From Pseudoduganella namucuonensis (lineage in GTDB: Bacteria > Pseudomonadota > Gammaproteobacteria > Burkholderiales > Burkholderiaceae_D): a stretch of DNA of 64,000 nt. A program made the position numbers and the translations under genes. Position 1 is the stretch's first letter. Every line of letters begins with the position of its first letter. Below are positions 16,807 to 25,647 of the stretch, in pieces. The stretch is from contig NZ_FPBO01000034.1 of the NCBI RefSeq assembly GCF_900116645.1, forward strand, positions 1 to 64,000. The letters are read 5' to 3'. The notes under the pieces were generated by a model. It was given only the letters and a program-made list of their open reading frames with translations. It made no database searches and was not told where the DNA came from.

Positions 16807-17399
16807 GCGAACTCGCAGACCTCCTCGAATGCCAGCTTGGGATGGCGCGGGAACAGGCCCGCCGGGTCGCCGTAGCCCAGGCCGCACAGGAAGTTGACCT
16901 TCCATGTGCGGCCGGCGAAGAAGGTCTGGTTCACCAATTCCTCATTGAAGCCGGACATGGGGCCGCAGTCCAGTCCCGCCATGCGCGCGGCGATCATCAG
17001 GTAGGCGCCTTGCAGCGTGCCGTTGCGGAAGGCGGTGGCCTCGCTCAGGCGCGCGTCGTCGCGGAACATGTCGCCCGCCCGCGGCCGGTGCGGGAACAGG
17101 AAGGGCAGCTTGTCGTAAAAGGCGCTGTCGTAGGCCACCACGGCCACCACCGGCGCCGTCAAGGCCTTGTCGACATTGCCCGGCGCCAGCGCCGGCGCCA
17201 GCCTTTGCTTGGCCCGCTCGGTGCACAGGAACAGCAGCCGCAGCGGGGCCGTGTTCATGCTGGTCGGGCCCCACTTCATCAACTCGTAGACCTCGCGCAG
17301 CAGGCCGGGGTCCACGCCGCGCGCCTGCCAGCGGTTCTGGCTGCGCGCCTCGCGGAAGATCACGTCGCGCACCGCGTCGCCGCACACACACTGTTCCAT
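16803..17399 (-). CDS. RutE-like nitroreductase / malonic semialdehyde reductase family
   Basis: 198 residues, an FMN nitroreductase of the RutE/HadB branch: YELMKWGPTSMNTAPLRLLF, PALAPGNVDKALTAPVV, FRNGTLQGAYLMIAARMAGL, DCGPMSGFNEE, NFLCGLGYGDP and FPRHPKL all fit. RutE reduces malonic semialdehyde to 3-hydroxypropionate in uracil breakdown, but no other rut gene is present, so this copy probably reduces a short aldehyde or enal from ring cleavage. It is the last gene of the four-gene operon 19682-16803. Confidence 0.85.
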   Translation of the reverse strand: MEQCVCGDAVRDVIFREARSQNRWQARGVDPGLLREVYELMKWGPTSMNTAPLRLLFLCTERAKQRLAPALAPGNVDKALTAPVVAVVAYDSAFYDKLPFLFPHRPRAGDMFRDDARLSEATAFRNGTLQGAYLMIAARMAGLDCGPMSGFNEELVNQTFFAGRTWKVNFLCGLGYGDPAGLFPRHPKLAFEEVCEFA

Positions 17400-17402
17400 G
17401 GT

Positions 17403-17945
17403 TCAGCCTTTCCGCGCCGCGCCGATGAAGATGAAGGCCATCGTGGCCGGCAGCTCCGTCTTGTTGCGCCAGGCGTGGCGGGTGCCGTTCTGCACCACCA
17501 CGTCGCCCCGGCGCACCAGCTTTTGCGCGCCGCCGTCCAGCTCCAGCCACAGCTCGCCGTCGAGCACGATGCCGTAGTCGACGCTGTCGGTGGTGTGCAT
17601 GCCGGGGTGCTCCGGCTCGAAGCGCTCGATCAGGCCGGGCAGGGCGGCGCCCAGTTCGGCGCCGGCCGCCGCGCCGTCGATGTCCGGGCTGGCCATCACC
17701 GTGTCCGGCGGGAAGGTCACGACCAGCAGGCTGCTGCCGCCGGGCGCCGGCACCAGCGGCCCGTTGGCCAGCGTCGGGTCGCCGTGCGGCGCCGGCAGCG
17801 CCGCGCCGGGCTCGGTGGCCCACACCTGCGCGACCGCGTGGCCGGGAATGCTCTTGAACGCGGTGGCGCGCGGCGCGTCCGATTCGGACAGGAACACCGA
17901 CCTGCCCTCGGCGTCGTGGCCGGTGACGATGCGTTTGATCTTCAT
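17403..17945 (-). CDS. Cupin-domain protein
   Basis: 180 residues from ATG 17945 (AGGAG upstream). A single beta-barrel cupin: PEHPGMHTTDSVDYGIVLDGELWLELDGG is the first metal-binding motif (His, His, Glu positions partly kept) and RRGDVVVQNGTRHAWRNKT the second. Such small cupins include isomerases and decarboxylating or ring-modifying enzymes in aromatic pathways as well as non-catalytic binding proteins. It sits 11 bases after the MDR dehydrogenase and 3 bases before the nitroreductase, so it is tightly co-expressed with them. Confidence 0.8.
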   Translation of the reverse strand: MKIKRIVTGHDAEGRSVFLSESDAPRATAFKSIPGHAVAQVWATEPGAALPAPHGDPTLANGPLVPAPGGSSLLVVTFPPDTVMASPDIDGAAAGAELGAALPGLIERFEPEHPGMHTTDSVDYGIVLDGELWLELDGGAQKLVRRGDVVVQNGTRHAWRNKTELPATMAFIFIGAARKG

Positions 17946-17956
17946 GGGGCGCTCCT

Positions 17957-19069
17957 TCAGGGGCAGATGACGAAGTTGCTGAAGCCGCCGGCGCGGTTCT
18001 CGATGCCGCCGATGGCCTGGTTGACCTGCTCCAGCGGGAACACGTGGTGCTCGAAGATGGACATGTCCACCACGCCCGCCTCCACCAGGTCCGCCATCTG
18101 CTGGCCCTGGGCGGTGGTGAACCACGCGGAGCCGATGACGGAGATGTCATTATCCATCAGCACGTGCAGGTTGAGCGGCACATCGCCGGCCACCGCGCCG
18201 ATGTTGACCAGTTTCCCGCCGCGGCGCAGCGTGCCCAGCGCGTCCAGCAGCGCGCCGTGGCCGGCGCCCGGTCCCAGCGCGTCGATCACCGCGTCCACGC
18301 CTTCGCCCCGCGTGACCTCCTCGGCCCACTCGCCCATCGGGCGCTCGCCCAGCGCGTGCACGTGGATGCGGTCCGGCGCCAGCGCCTTCACGCGCGCCAG
18401 CAGGTCCTTGTTGCGGCCCGTGCCCATCACGCGGCGCGCGCCCAGCGCCAGCGCGAACAGCGCGCCGCCCAGCCCCAGGGTGCCGCTGATGCCGTTCACC
18501 AGCACCGTGGAACCCTGCTTCACGCCGGCGGTTTGCAGCGCGCGGTAGGCCGTGCCCAGGTAGCCCAGGCGGGCCGCCTCCTCGAAGCGCATATTGTCCG
18601 GCAGGCGCACCAGGCTGGTCTGCGGCGCCGTCATGTATTCGCACAGGCCGCCGTAGGGGTACTGGTCGTAGATCTGCTGCGAATGCTTGGAAAAGCCGAA
18701 ATAGCCGTTGAAGGTGTAGTGGGCGCAGGAAGTGGTCTCGCCGGCGCGGCAGTTGCGGCACGCGCCGCAGTAGCGGGCCGGGTTCACGTACACGCGGTCG
18801 CCCGGCTTGAAGCCGATCACCTGCGAGCCCACCGCCTCGACCACGCCGGCCGGGTCCAGGCCGAACACGGCCGGCAGCTTGGGCAGCGGCAGGTGGGGGA
18901 ACCATTTGCCCCAGTTGCTCAGCACATTGCCAAGGTTCGGCACGATGCCGCAGGCCTTCACGTTTACCAGCACGTCCGTGGGACGCACCTCGGGTACCGG
19001 GATCATTTCAATTTCCATCGGCTGGCCGACTTCATGCATCCGCGCCGCGCGCATCATCTTGGTCATCAT
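17957..19069 (-). CDS. MDR-family (zinc-type) alcohol dehydrogenase with altered catalytic site, copy 1
   Basis: About 370 residues; ATG at 19069 (or the next codon) follows GGAGACG, while the open start at 19129 overlaps the upstream gene. The structural zinc loop is intact (YCGACRNCRAGETTSC) and the Rossmann motif is GISGTLGLGGALFALALGA. The catalytic site is odd: the usual GHE is GLDPAG and the usual third ligand Cys is not evident; only the first Cys (KACGI) remains. A close paralogue at 41344-42456 shares this. The enzyme may use NAD(P) chemistry without catalytic zinc. Operon partner of AA_synth, cupin and nitroreductase. Confidence 0.85.
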   Translation of the reverse strand: MMTKMMRAARMHEVGQPMEIEMIPVPEVRPTDVLVNVKACGIVPNLGNVLSNWGKWFPHLPLPKLPAVFGLDPAGVVEAVGSQVIGFKPGDRVYVNPARYCGACRNCRAGETTSCAHYTFNGYFGFSKHSQQIYDQYPYGGLCEYMTAPQTSLVRLPDNMRFEEAARLGYLGTAYRALQTAGVKQGSTVLVNGISGTLGLGGALFALALGARRVMGTGRNKDLLARVKALAPDRIHVHALGERPMGEWAEEVTRGEGVDAVIDALGPGAGHGALLDALGTLRRGGKLVNIGAVAGDVPLNLHVLMDNDISVIGSAWFTTAQGQQMADLVEAGVVDMSIFEHHVFPLEQVNQAIGGIENRAGGFSNFVICP

Positions 19070-19100
19070 CGTCTCCTTCGTTTTATGGGTTTGTTTGTTG

Positions 19101-19682
19101 TTAGCGCAGGCCGTCGTTGCCGACGACATCGGCCGCCGCCAGGCCGCCCAGGCGGGCGTGGACGCGTCCCCCGGTCGCCATCGCCAGGCCGAAGGCGATC
19201 TCGCCCCGGCGCGGACCGTCCCACACCGTCATGTCGGCGGTGCCGAAATGGCTGCGCACATAGGCGGCGTGGATATGGCCCAGCGGCATGGCGAGCCGGG
19301 TGCCGACGCCGCCGATGGTTTTCGCCGCCGGCACGATGGCCTTGGGCTGTCCCAGCGCCTCGCGCATGGCCCAGCCGCCGGCCTCGTGCCACACGGCGCC
19401 GTGTTCCAGCTCGCCGTCCTCGCCCACGACGGCACCCTTGCCGTAGGCCTCCACCTGGTCCGCGCCGCCCAGCGCGGCGATCAGCCGCGAGGACAGTTCG
19501 GCGCCCAGCTGGCGCAGCTCGGCCATGAAGGGCAGCAGGTCCGCCTCGTAGCGGCCGGCGTAGGGGTTGTCCACCACCGCCACCGCCACCGCCACCCGCA
19601 GCGGCCGCGCCAGGACGGGACCGCCCTCGTGCCGGATTTCCTCGACATCCAGTTTGTACTTGCGCACTTTCACCAGCGACAT
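19101..19682 (-). CDS. Amino acid synthesis family protein (PF06684/DUF1185)
   Basis: 193 residues; the ATG at 19682 has AAGGAG 6 bases upstream (an ATG two codons earlier lies on the ribosome site). Family features: VRKYKLDVEEIRHEGG at the start, PYAGRYEADLLPFMAELRQLG, and GAVVGEDGELEHGAVWHEAGG. The name of the family is historic and its reaction is not established, though members often sit in aromatic or cyclic compound catabolic operons, as here. It is the first gene of the four-gene minus-strand operon, read from a TATAAT at 19744-19739 flanked by GntR boxes. Confidence 0.82.
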   Translation of the reverse strand: MSLVKVRKYKLDVEEIRHEGGPVLARPLRVAVAVAVVDNPYAGRYEADLLPFMAELRQLGAELSSRLIAALGGADQVEAYGKGAVVGEDGELEHGAVWHEAGGWAMREALGQPKAIVPAAKTIGGVGTRLAMPLGHIHAAYVRSHFGTADMTVWDGPRRGEIAFGLAMATGGRVHARLGGLAAADVVGNDGLR

Positions 19683-19736
19683 CAACATCTCCTTAGGTAT
19701 GAGGGGCGCGGCGTGGACAGCCCCGCCCTGTGCTTA

Positions 19737-19810
19737 AAATTATACATGCAAGACTGTTTTATGCAAATTAAATATTTTTATGCACAAAATGCGAAGAGCT
19801 CCTATAATTG
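19737..19810. promoter_or_regulatory. Divergent promoters with GntR-type TTATGCAYAAA boxes (site 1)
   Basis: TATAAT for the minus operon lies at 19744-19739 (complement) and TATAAT for the plus operon at 19803-19808. Between them sit TTTTATGCAAATT (19758-19770) and TTTTTATGCACAAAATGCG (19776-19794), the second overlapping the plus-strand -35 region, plus ATACATGCAAG near 19742. The same box occurs beside the GntR gene and before the DUF1302 operon. Confidence 0.75.
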
Positions 19811-19858
19811 GTCCAGGTCTGGCGCATGCCCGTCCCCCGAACAACCAAGGAGAAATGT

Positions 19859-20710
19859 ATGAAGTTGATTTCGTATCGCCGCGCAGGCAAGCCGTGTTTC
19901 GGCGCGGTCGTCAATGATGGCGTGGTGGAGTTGAGCGGCCGCCTCGAGGGCGTGGCCGACCTGGCCGCGCTGCTGGCCGACGACGCCGCGCTGGCCAGGG
20001 CCAGGGAGCTCGCGGCCAGCGCCGGGGCCAGCCATCCGCTGGCCGGCGTGCAGCTGGAACCGGTGATTCCCAAGCCGGGCAAGGTGGTCTGCGTCGGCAT
20101 CAACTATGTCGAGCACGCGCACGAGGCGGGCCGCAAGATCGGCGCGCACCCCGTCATCTTCCAGCGCTACCACGAGACGCTGATCGCCGCCGGCGCGCCG
20201 CTGCTGCGTCCCAAGGTGTCCGAGCAGTTCGATTTCGAGGCCGAACTGGCGGTGGTGATCGGCAAGGGCGGCGCCCATATCGATCCGGCCGACGCCATGG
20301 ACCACGTGGCCGGCTACACCTGCTTCAACGACGCCAGTGTGCGCGACTGGCAGTTCCACACCCACCAGTACGGCATGGGCAAGAACTTCCAGGCCACCGG
20401 TGCGCTGGGCCCGTGGCTGGTGACGGCCGACGAGATCGCCGACTACCGCGAGCTGCGCGTGACCGGCCTGCTGAACGGCGAGCAAATGCAGCATGGGTCG
20501 CTGTCCGAGCTGGCCTTCGACATCCCCACGCTGATCGCCTACATCTCCAAGGCGCTGCCGTGGAATCCGGGCGACATCCTCGCCACCGGCACGCCGAGCG
20601 GCATCGGCTTCAAGCGCACGCCGCCGCTGTTCCTCAAGGCCGGCGATACTTTCGAAGTGACGATCACGCAGATCGGCACCTTGTCCAACCCCGTCGTCGA
20701 CGAAGCCTGA
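19859..20710 (+). CDS. Fumarylacetoacetate hydrolase (FAH) family protein
   Basis: 283 residues, ATG at 19859 behind AAGGAG. FAH fold: KVVCVGINYVEHAHEAGRK, then the metal-binding Glu pattern QFDFEAELAVVIGKGG (E-x-E), the loop GYTCFNDASVRDWQ, and LATGTPSGIGFKRTPP. FAH proteins hydrolyse or decarboxylate 2,4-diketo or hydroxymuconic acids after ring cleavage, releasing pyruvate-type products; which one here is not visible. First gene of the plus operon with a VOC protein and an aromatic hydroxylase, which suggests the final step of a meta-type cleavage route. Confidence 0.9.
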   Translation: MKLISYRRAGKPCFGAVVNDGVVELSGRLEGVADLAALLADDAALARARELAASAGASHPLAGVQLEPVIPKPGKVVCVGINYVEHAHEAGRKIGAHPVIFQRYHETLIAAGAPLLRPKVSEQFDFEAELAVVIGKGGAHIDPADAMDHVAGYTCFNDASVRDWQFHTHQYGMGKNFQATGALGPWLVTADEIADYRELRVTGLLNGEQMQHGSLSELAFDIPTLIAYISKALPWNPGDILATGTPSGIGFKRTPPLFLKAGDTFEVTITQIGTLSNPVVDEA

Positions 20711-20722
20711 TAGGAAGCGATC

Positions 20723-21271
20723 ATGTCCCAACTGCCACGCATACAGTACACCCACACGGGCATCTTCTGCGCCGACCTCGATATGATGGTCGAGTTCTAC
20801 CGCTCGAAGATCGGCTTCATCGTCAGCGACCGCGGCGTCGCCTCCACCGGCCACCGCCTGTTCTTCATGACGCAGGACCCGGAGATCCACCACCAGCTGG
20901 TGCTCTTCGACGGCAAGCCCACCGGCCTGCCGTTCAACCCGATCAACCAGCTGTCCTTCCTGCTCGGCTCCCTGGAGGACCTGCAGGCCTATTACCGCAA
21001 GGCGCTGGAATTCGGCTTCGCGGTGGACCAGGTGGACCATGGCAACGCCTGGTCCATGTATTTCACGGACCCCGAGGGCAATCCGATCGAGATGTATGTC
21101 GACACGCCGTTCTACACCGCGCAGCCGTGCCGCGAGCCGCTGGACCTGTCGCTGCCCACCGGCGACATCCTGGCCACCACCGAGGCCATGTGCCGCCGCC
21201 GCCCCGGCTTCCTGACGCGCGAGGAATGGATCGCCGCCACCCGCGAGCAGATCCGCCTGCAGCGGGCCTGA
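20723..21271 (+). CDS. VOC-superfamily protein (single-domain extradiol dioxygenase/glyoxalase fold)
   Basis: 182 residues. One vicinal-oxygen-chelate domain with candidate metal ligands His11 (QYTHTGIF), His56/57 (EIHHQLVLF) and Glu123 (NPIEMYVDTP), a set compatible with Fe(II) ring-cleavage dioxygenases. A C-terminal tail of about 45 residues (LPTGDILATTEAMCRRRPGF) is unlike glyoxalase I. Being between an FAH hydrolase and an MhpA-like hydroxylase, it is the best ring-cleavage candidate of this block. It could also be an isomerase or a lyase. Confidence 0.82.
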   Translation: MSQLPRIQYTHTGIFCADLDMMVEFYRSKIGFIVSDRGVASTGHRLFFMTQDPEIHHQLVLFDGKPTGLPFNPINQLSFLLGSLEDLQAYYRKALEFGFAVDQVDHGNAWSMYFTDPEGNPIEMYVDTPFYTAQPCREPLDLSLPTGDILATTEAMCRRRPGFLTREEWIAATREQIRLQRA

Positions 21272-21308
21272 GCATGAAGCGCGACCATAAAAAAGAGGGG
21301 GAGGCGGC

Positions 21309-22931
21309 ATGGAATTCGATGTGATGATCGTGGGCGCCGGGCCGGTGGGCGCCGTGGCCGCGAACCTGGCCGGGATGTGGGGCCTGCGCACGCTGGTGGT
21401 CGACAAGCTGCTGGACGTGTACGACAAGCCCCGCGCCTTCGGCCTGGACCACGAGGTGATGCGCGTGTTCGACAACGTCGGCATCGCCGGCAGGATCGCC
21501 GGCCACGTGATGCCGTACCGGACCTCGGAATACCACGGCGCCGGCGGACGCGTGATCAAGCGCATCGCGCCGGCCAGCGAGCCGTATCCATTGGGCTGGG
21601 CGCCCAACTATGTGTTTTCCCAGCCCGCCGTGGAGGGCGCCCTGCGCGCCAGGCTGGGCGAGCGTCCCGGCGTGCGCCTGGAACTGGGCACGGAGGCGCT
21701 GTCGGTGACGGCGCTGGACGACGGCTACGCCGTGCGGCTGCGGGACAGGAACGGCGCCGAGCGCGAGGTGCGCGGCCGCTACGTGCTGGCCTGCGACGGC
21801 GGCACCAGTTCCCTGCGCGGCAAGCTGGGACTGGAGATGGAGGACCTGAAGTTCGACGAGCCCTGGATGGTGGTCGACGTGATCGTGTCGCAGGAGGCGC
21901 TGGACAAGCTGCCGGCCACCAACATCCAGTACTGCGAAACGGAGCGGCCCTGCACCTATGTGGTCGGGCCGGGACGGCACCGGCGCTGGGAGTTCATGAT
22001 CAATCCGGACGAGACGCCGGCCGGCATCGCGCAGCCGGAGGCCGTGGGCAAGCTGCTGTCGCGCTGGCTGGCGCCGGGCGAATACGAGATCTGGCGCGCA
22101 TCGTCCTACCGCTTCCACGCGCTGATCCTCAAGTCCTGGCGCGAAGGCGGCCAGTTCTTCCTGGGCGACGCGGCCCACATGACGCCGCCGTTCATGGCGC
22201 AGGGCATGTGCCAGGGCATACGCGACGCCTCCAACCTGGTGTGGAAGCTGGCGATGGTGCACCGCGGCCTGGCGTCGCCGGCGCTGCTCGACAGCTACCA
22301 GGAGGAGCGCCTGCCGCACGTGCGCCAGACCACGCTCGTGACCAAGGAGTTCGGTCAGGTGATCTGCGAGCGCGATCCGGCGCGGGCCGAAGCCCGGGAC
22401 CAGGCCATGCTGGCCGAGATGGCGCGCGCCAGCGGGCCGACGGTGCGGCAATCGCTGATACCGGGCTTGTCCGGCGGCTTCCTGGCGCCGCTCGACAGCG
22501 TCGGCGCGCGCGGCGCGCTGTTCCCCCAGCCGATGGTGAGCGACCATTCGGGGCGGGGCGGTTTGCTGGACAGCTTCACCGGCCTGGCCTTCCGGGTCGT
22601 CGTCGCGGCCGGGGTGGACCTGGCGCCGTTCGAGGCGGCGGTGCGCGCGTCGCCGGTGCTGGCAGGCCTGCCGCTGGCGTTCGTGCGGCTGCGCGGGGAG
22701 GGCGTGCGGGAGGCGGCGGGCCTGCACGACTACCAGGAGCAGGGCCCCTTGCTGCGCGACTGGATGGCCGGGCGCCAGTGCCGGGTGGTGGTGGTGCGGC
22801 CGGACCATTACGTGTTCGGCACCGCCGCGACTGAAGCGGAAGGCCTGCAACTGCTGAACGCCTTGCGCGAAAAGCTCGCCGGCCACGACGGGCAGGGCGT
22901 TGCGGCGGACCATGGCTTGAACATGGCCTGA
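21309..22931 (+). CDS. FAD-dependent aromatic hydroxylase (MhpA/PHBH-type)
   Basis: 540 residues, class A flavoprotein monooxygenase. The FAD motif VMIVGAGPVGAVAANL starts the protein, VLACDGGTSSLRGKLGL is the DG motif, and FLGDAAHMTPPFMAQGMCQGIRDASNL the GD motif. The C-terminal thioredoxin-like domain ends with VVVRPDHYVFGTA. MhpA hydroxylates 3-(3-hydroxyphenyl)propionate to the catechol; here the true substrate is unknown. NAD(P)H dependent, cytoplasmic. Last gene of the operon, followed by a strong terminator. Confidence 0.9.
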   Translation: MEFDVMIVGAGPVGAVAANLAGMWGLRTLVVDKLLDVYDKPRAFGLDHEVMRVFDNVGIAGRIAGHVMPYRTSEYHGAGGRVIKRIAPASEPYPLGWAPNYVFSQPAVEGALRARLGERPGVRLELGTEALSVTALDDGYAVRLRDRNGAEREVRGRYVLACDGGTSSLRGKLGLEMEDLKFDEPWMVVDVIVSQEALDKLPATNIQYCETERPCTYVVGPGRHRRWEFMINPDETPAGIAQPEAVGKLLSRWLAPGEYEIWRASSYRFHALILKSWREGGQFFLGDAAHMTPPFMAQGMCQGIRDASNLVWKLAMVHRGLASPALLDSYQEERLPHVRQTTLVTKEFGQVICERDPARAEARDQAMLAEMARASGPTVRQSLIPGLSGGFLAPLDSVGARGALFPQPMVSDHSGRGGLLDSFTGLAFRVVVAAGVDLAPFEAAVRASPVLAGLPLAFVRLRGEGVREAAGLHDYQEQGPLLRDWMAGRQCRVVVVRPDHYVFGTAATEAEGLQLLNALREKLAGHDGQGVAADHGLNMA

Positions 22932-22956
22932 CCCCGCCGCCGCGGCCGGTGTCCAT

Positions 22957-22993
22957 CATCCCCGTCCCTTCAAGGGCGGGGATGTTTTTTTTT
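22957..22993 (+). terminator. Strong terminator after the MhpA-like gene
   Basis: CATCCCCG...CGGGGATG stem with an inner CCCTT/AAGGG pair, followed by nine T (22985-22993). Confidence 0.93.
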
Positions 22994-23061
22994 GGGGCCC
23001 CCCGCGGACTGGCACCCGGCGGTATCTCCAACACGCCAGCAGGCCACTAAGGCCACAAGTG

Positions 23062-23088
23062 CCTGGTTCGCGTTCCTTGCGAGCCAGG
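23062..23088. repeat. 10-bp inverted repeat between terminator and MFS gene
   Basis: CCTGGTTCGC (23062-23071), 7-base loop, GCGAGCCAGG (23079-23088) with one wobble position. It lies after the stop of the MFS gene on the minus strand but has no T-run, so its role is unclear. The rest of 22994-23165 shows no gene. Confidence 0.5.
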
Positions 23089-23165
23089 TACCGAATCCGC
23101 GCCCGTGGCGAACGTACCAGGCCCGCGAACCCGAGGACCTGGCGTTGGAAGTCGCACGGCGTGGC

Positions 23166-24428
23166 TCAGGCGCCGAGCGAGTCGCCCACGCCCGCCGCGG
23201 AAGCCTGCTTGCGATCCAACCGCCCCGGCGCCGTCTCCTTCAGCGCGAACGCCAGCAGCGCGGCGACCACGGCCGCCCCCGACGCGATCAGAAACGGCGC
23301 CTGCGCCCCGAAATGATCGGCGGCGTAGCCCTCGATGGTGGGCGCGATGAAACCGCCCGCCACCTCGCCGACACCAATCACCAGCCCGATCGCCCGCCCC
23401 GCGTGCGCGATGCCCACCGTCTCGGCCGGGATGGTCGCCAGGAACAGCGGGAAGCAGCCGTAGCCGAAGTAGGTAACGAACAGCAGCGCCCCGAGCGCCG
23501 GCAGCGACACTTGCGCGTACACCAGCACCAGCGGCACCGCGACGGCGACCGCGGCGAAGAACACCATGGTCGGCCTCCTGCCGATCCGGTCCGAAATCGC
23601 CGGCACCACGAAGCCGCTGATGACGCTCGATATCCCGAGGATGGTCATCAGCAAGCCCATCTCGCCCGGGCTGAAGCCGCGCGTCTCCATCAGGTAGATG
23701 GGCGTGAAGGTCATCAGCGCGACGAACCAGGTGATGAGCAGGCAACTGATGACCAGGCACAGGCCGATGTTGCGCTGCCGGACCATGCCCATGAACGACA
23801 GCCGCTCCGCATGAACCAGGCCGGCCTCCGCCCTGGGCGCGAACTGCCTGGGTTCGACCAGGTACCTGGCCAGGAAGAGGGCGATGATCAGTCCCGGTAT
23901 GCCGGCCACGAAGAAGGTCACGCGCCAGCCGTACTCGGTGGCCAGCGGCACCACGACCATGGGGGCCAGCACCGCGCCCAGCAGGCCGCCGGCGGATGCC
24001 TGGATGAAGCCCATGTTGAAGCCGCGGCGGGAATCGCTGGAGGCGTAGCCCATCAGCGACTGGCTGATCGGCAGAACCGGTCCCTCGGCCAGCCCCATCA
24101 CGGCGCGCGCCGCCAGCAGCATCAGGAAGCTGCCGGCCAGCCCGGAGCCGATGGAGCAGACCGAGAACACGACCACGGCCACGACGAGCATGGGCTTGCG
24201 GCGTTTCAGCCGTTCCGCCCAGGTGGCCAGGAAGTAGCCCGACACTGCCCAGGTCAGCGCCAGCGCCGAGGTGAGCATGCCGATGCGGCTGTTCGTCAGT
24301 TCGAACTCGGCGCGCATGAAGGGGAACAGGAAGTTGATCGACAGGCGGTCGAAGAAAACGAAACCGACCGTGAAGAACAGGAGCAGCAGCAGCCTGTTCT
24401 CATAGGTGTTGAAGGGTGCGCGGGGCAT
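23166..24428 (-). CDS. MFS transporter (aromatic/organic acid symporter type)
   Basis: 420 residues with 12 predicted membrane segments, ATG behind AAGGAG. MFS signatures are RLSINFLFPFMRAEF in helix 1-2, AERLKRRKPM in loop 2-3, MGLAEGPVLPISQSL, and SDRIGRRPTMVFF in loop 8-9. It resembles the anion:cation symporter/ACS branch used for aromatic or sugar acids. It is divergent from the GntR regulator and read from a TATAAT (24466-24461, minus) enclosed by two GntR boxes. Confidence 0.9.
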   Translation of the reverse strand: MPRAPFNTYENRLLLLLFFTVGFVFFDRLSINFLFPFMRAEFELTNSRIGMLTSALALTWAVSGYFLATWAERLKRRKPMLVVAVVVFSVCSIGSGLAGSFLMLLAARAVMGLAEGPVLPISQSLMGYASSDSRRGFNMGFIQASAGGLLGAVLAPMVVVPLATEYGWRVTFFVAGIPGLIIALFLARYLVEPRQFAPRAEAGLVHAERLSFMGMVRQRNIGLCLVISCLLITWFVALMTFTPIYLMETRGFSPGEMGLLMTILGISSVISGFVVPAISDRIGRRPTMVFFAAVAVAVPLVLVYAQVSLPALGALLFVTYFGYGCFPLFLATIPAETVGIAHAGRAIGLVIGVGEVAGGFIAPTIEGYAADHFGAQAPFLIASGAAVVAALLAFALKETAPGRLDRKQASAAGVGDSLGA

Positions 24429-24448
24429 GGGTGTCTCCTTGAGGTTTA

Positions 24449-24562
24449 ATGTTTACGCATATTATACTAATTTATGCATAAATTAACGGGACGGCGTTTC
24501 CCTTCGCGGCCGTCGCACCAATTAAATAATTTGCATTTTCATTCGTTTTACGCATAAAATAC
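24449..24562. promoter_or_regulatory. Divergent promoter of MFS transporter and GntR regulator with three TTAYGCAYAAA boxes (site 2)
   Basis: Boxes: TTTACGCATATT (24452-24463), TTTATGCATAAATT (24471-24484) and TTTTACGCATAAAAT (24546-24560). The first two flank the minus-strand TATAAT; the third lies 30 bases before the GntR start and could give autoregulation. Confidence 0.78.
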
Positions 24563-24590
24563 GCCATCTCCCCCTTCAGGATCGCCCACC

Positions 24591-25298
24591 ATGGAAAAGC
24601 TCGCCGCTGATTCCGCCACCGCCACCGGATCGTCCTTGATCGAGGTCGCCCTTTACAAGATGAAGCGCGCCATCGTTTGCGGCGAACTCGCCCCCGGAAC
24701 CAAGCTCAAAGTGGATGCGCTGTCCAAGGCCTATGGCCTGAGCAGCTCGCCGATCCGGGAGGCGTTGAACCGCCTGGCGCAGGAGGGCATCGTCACCGCC
24801 AGCGAAAACAAGGGCTTCCGGGTGGCGCCGATCACGGTGGCGGACTTCCAAGAGATCACGCGCATCCGCCGCCTGCTGGAGGGCGAGGCGCTGGCCGACG
24901 CGATCGAGCACGGCGACGACCAGTGGGAGGGCGACGCGCTGGCCGCCTACCACCGGCTTGGCATGGTGGAAAAGCGCATGGGCAAGGGGCCGCTGGCGCT
25001 GGACGACGACTGGGCCGAACGCCACAAGGCCTTCCACTTCGCGCTGTTCTCGGCGTGCCCGTCGACGCTGTTGCTGGGCATGGTCGACTCCCTGTTCGAC
25101 CGCGCCGAGCGCTACCGCCGGTTCTCGGCGCGGCACCGCCAGTCCGAGCGGCACAAGAGCAATGAACACCAGGAGTTGCTGGACGCGGCGCTGGCGCGCG
25201 ACAAGGACAGGGCCGTCGCGCTGCTGCGCGAGCACATCGGCCACACCGAGGCCAGCATCAGCCAGGCCATCGAGCGGCAGCAGGCGACGCTGCAGTAG
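24591..25298 (+). CDS. GntR-family regulator, FCD/FadR subgroup
   Basis: 235 residues. Winged HTH at about 17-80: LYKMKRAIVCGELAPGTKL, LSKAYGLSSSPIREALNRLAQEGIV, GFRVAPITVADFQEI. The helical FCD effector domain (about 88-220) keeps metal-binding type residues (Asp and several His in DDDWAERHKAFHFALFSAC and SNEHQELLDAAL). FCD regulators usually repress catabolic genes and release on binding a carboxylate. The box TTAYGCAYAAA near its own gene and at two other promoters of this block is the likely operator. Confidence 0.92.
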   Translation: MEKLAADSATATGSSLIEVALYKMKRAIVCGELAPGTKLKVDALSKAYGLSSSPIREALNRLAQEGIVTASENKGFRVAPITVADFQEITRIRRLLEGEALADAIEHGDDQWEGDALAAYHRLGMVEKRMGKGPLALDDDWAERHKAFHFALFSACPSTLLLGMVDSLFDRAERYRRFSARHRQSERHKSNEHQELLDAALARDKDRAVALLREHIGHTEASISQAIERQQATLQ

Positions 25299-25386
25299 GG
25301 CTCGCACCGCGCTGCGGTATCGCAAGACACACGGCCACAGGACCTCTTAGCATTGCAATCAATTGCAACCGCGCGAAGGAGACCAT

Positions 25387-25647
25387 GTGGATGACGTCTT
25401 TGCCAAATGGTTCGACGACAGCACTGTTATCGTCCGGCGTTCGCCTGAACTGGATGGGTTCATGACGGATGATCAAATCGCTCGCATCGTCGGAGCTCCG
25501 CGGGACAGTTCTATCGTCGTCAGCGCGGATGATGGGGCCATTGCGTTCAAGGTAGACAATAAAATTTTCAGCGAGCCGATGTTTCGATGGGGATATCCCG
25601 GGGGCGTCCCGTGCCGCAATGGATTCGTCGTTCCGCAATTGCAGTAG
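25387..25647 (+). CDS. Small hypothetical protein 1 of a three-ORF cluster
   Basis: 86 residues from a GTG at 25387 with GGAG 5 bases upstream; the ATG two bases earlier is in another frame and ends after about 26 codons. Sequence DDVFAKWFDDSTVIVRRSPELDG then a beta-rich stretch (SSIVVSADDGAIAFKVDNKIF). No known family, no membrane segment. Lower GC than its neighbours suggests recent acquisition. It overlaps the next small ORF by 29 bases. Confidence 0.45.
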   Translation: MDDVFAKWFDDSTVIVRRSPELDGFMTDDQIARIVGAPRDSSIVVSADDGAIAFKVDNKIFSEPMFRWGYPGGVPCRNGFVVPQLQ

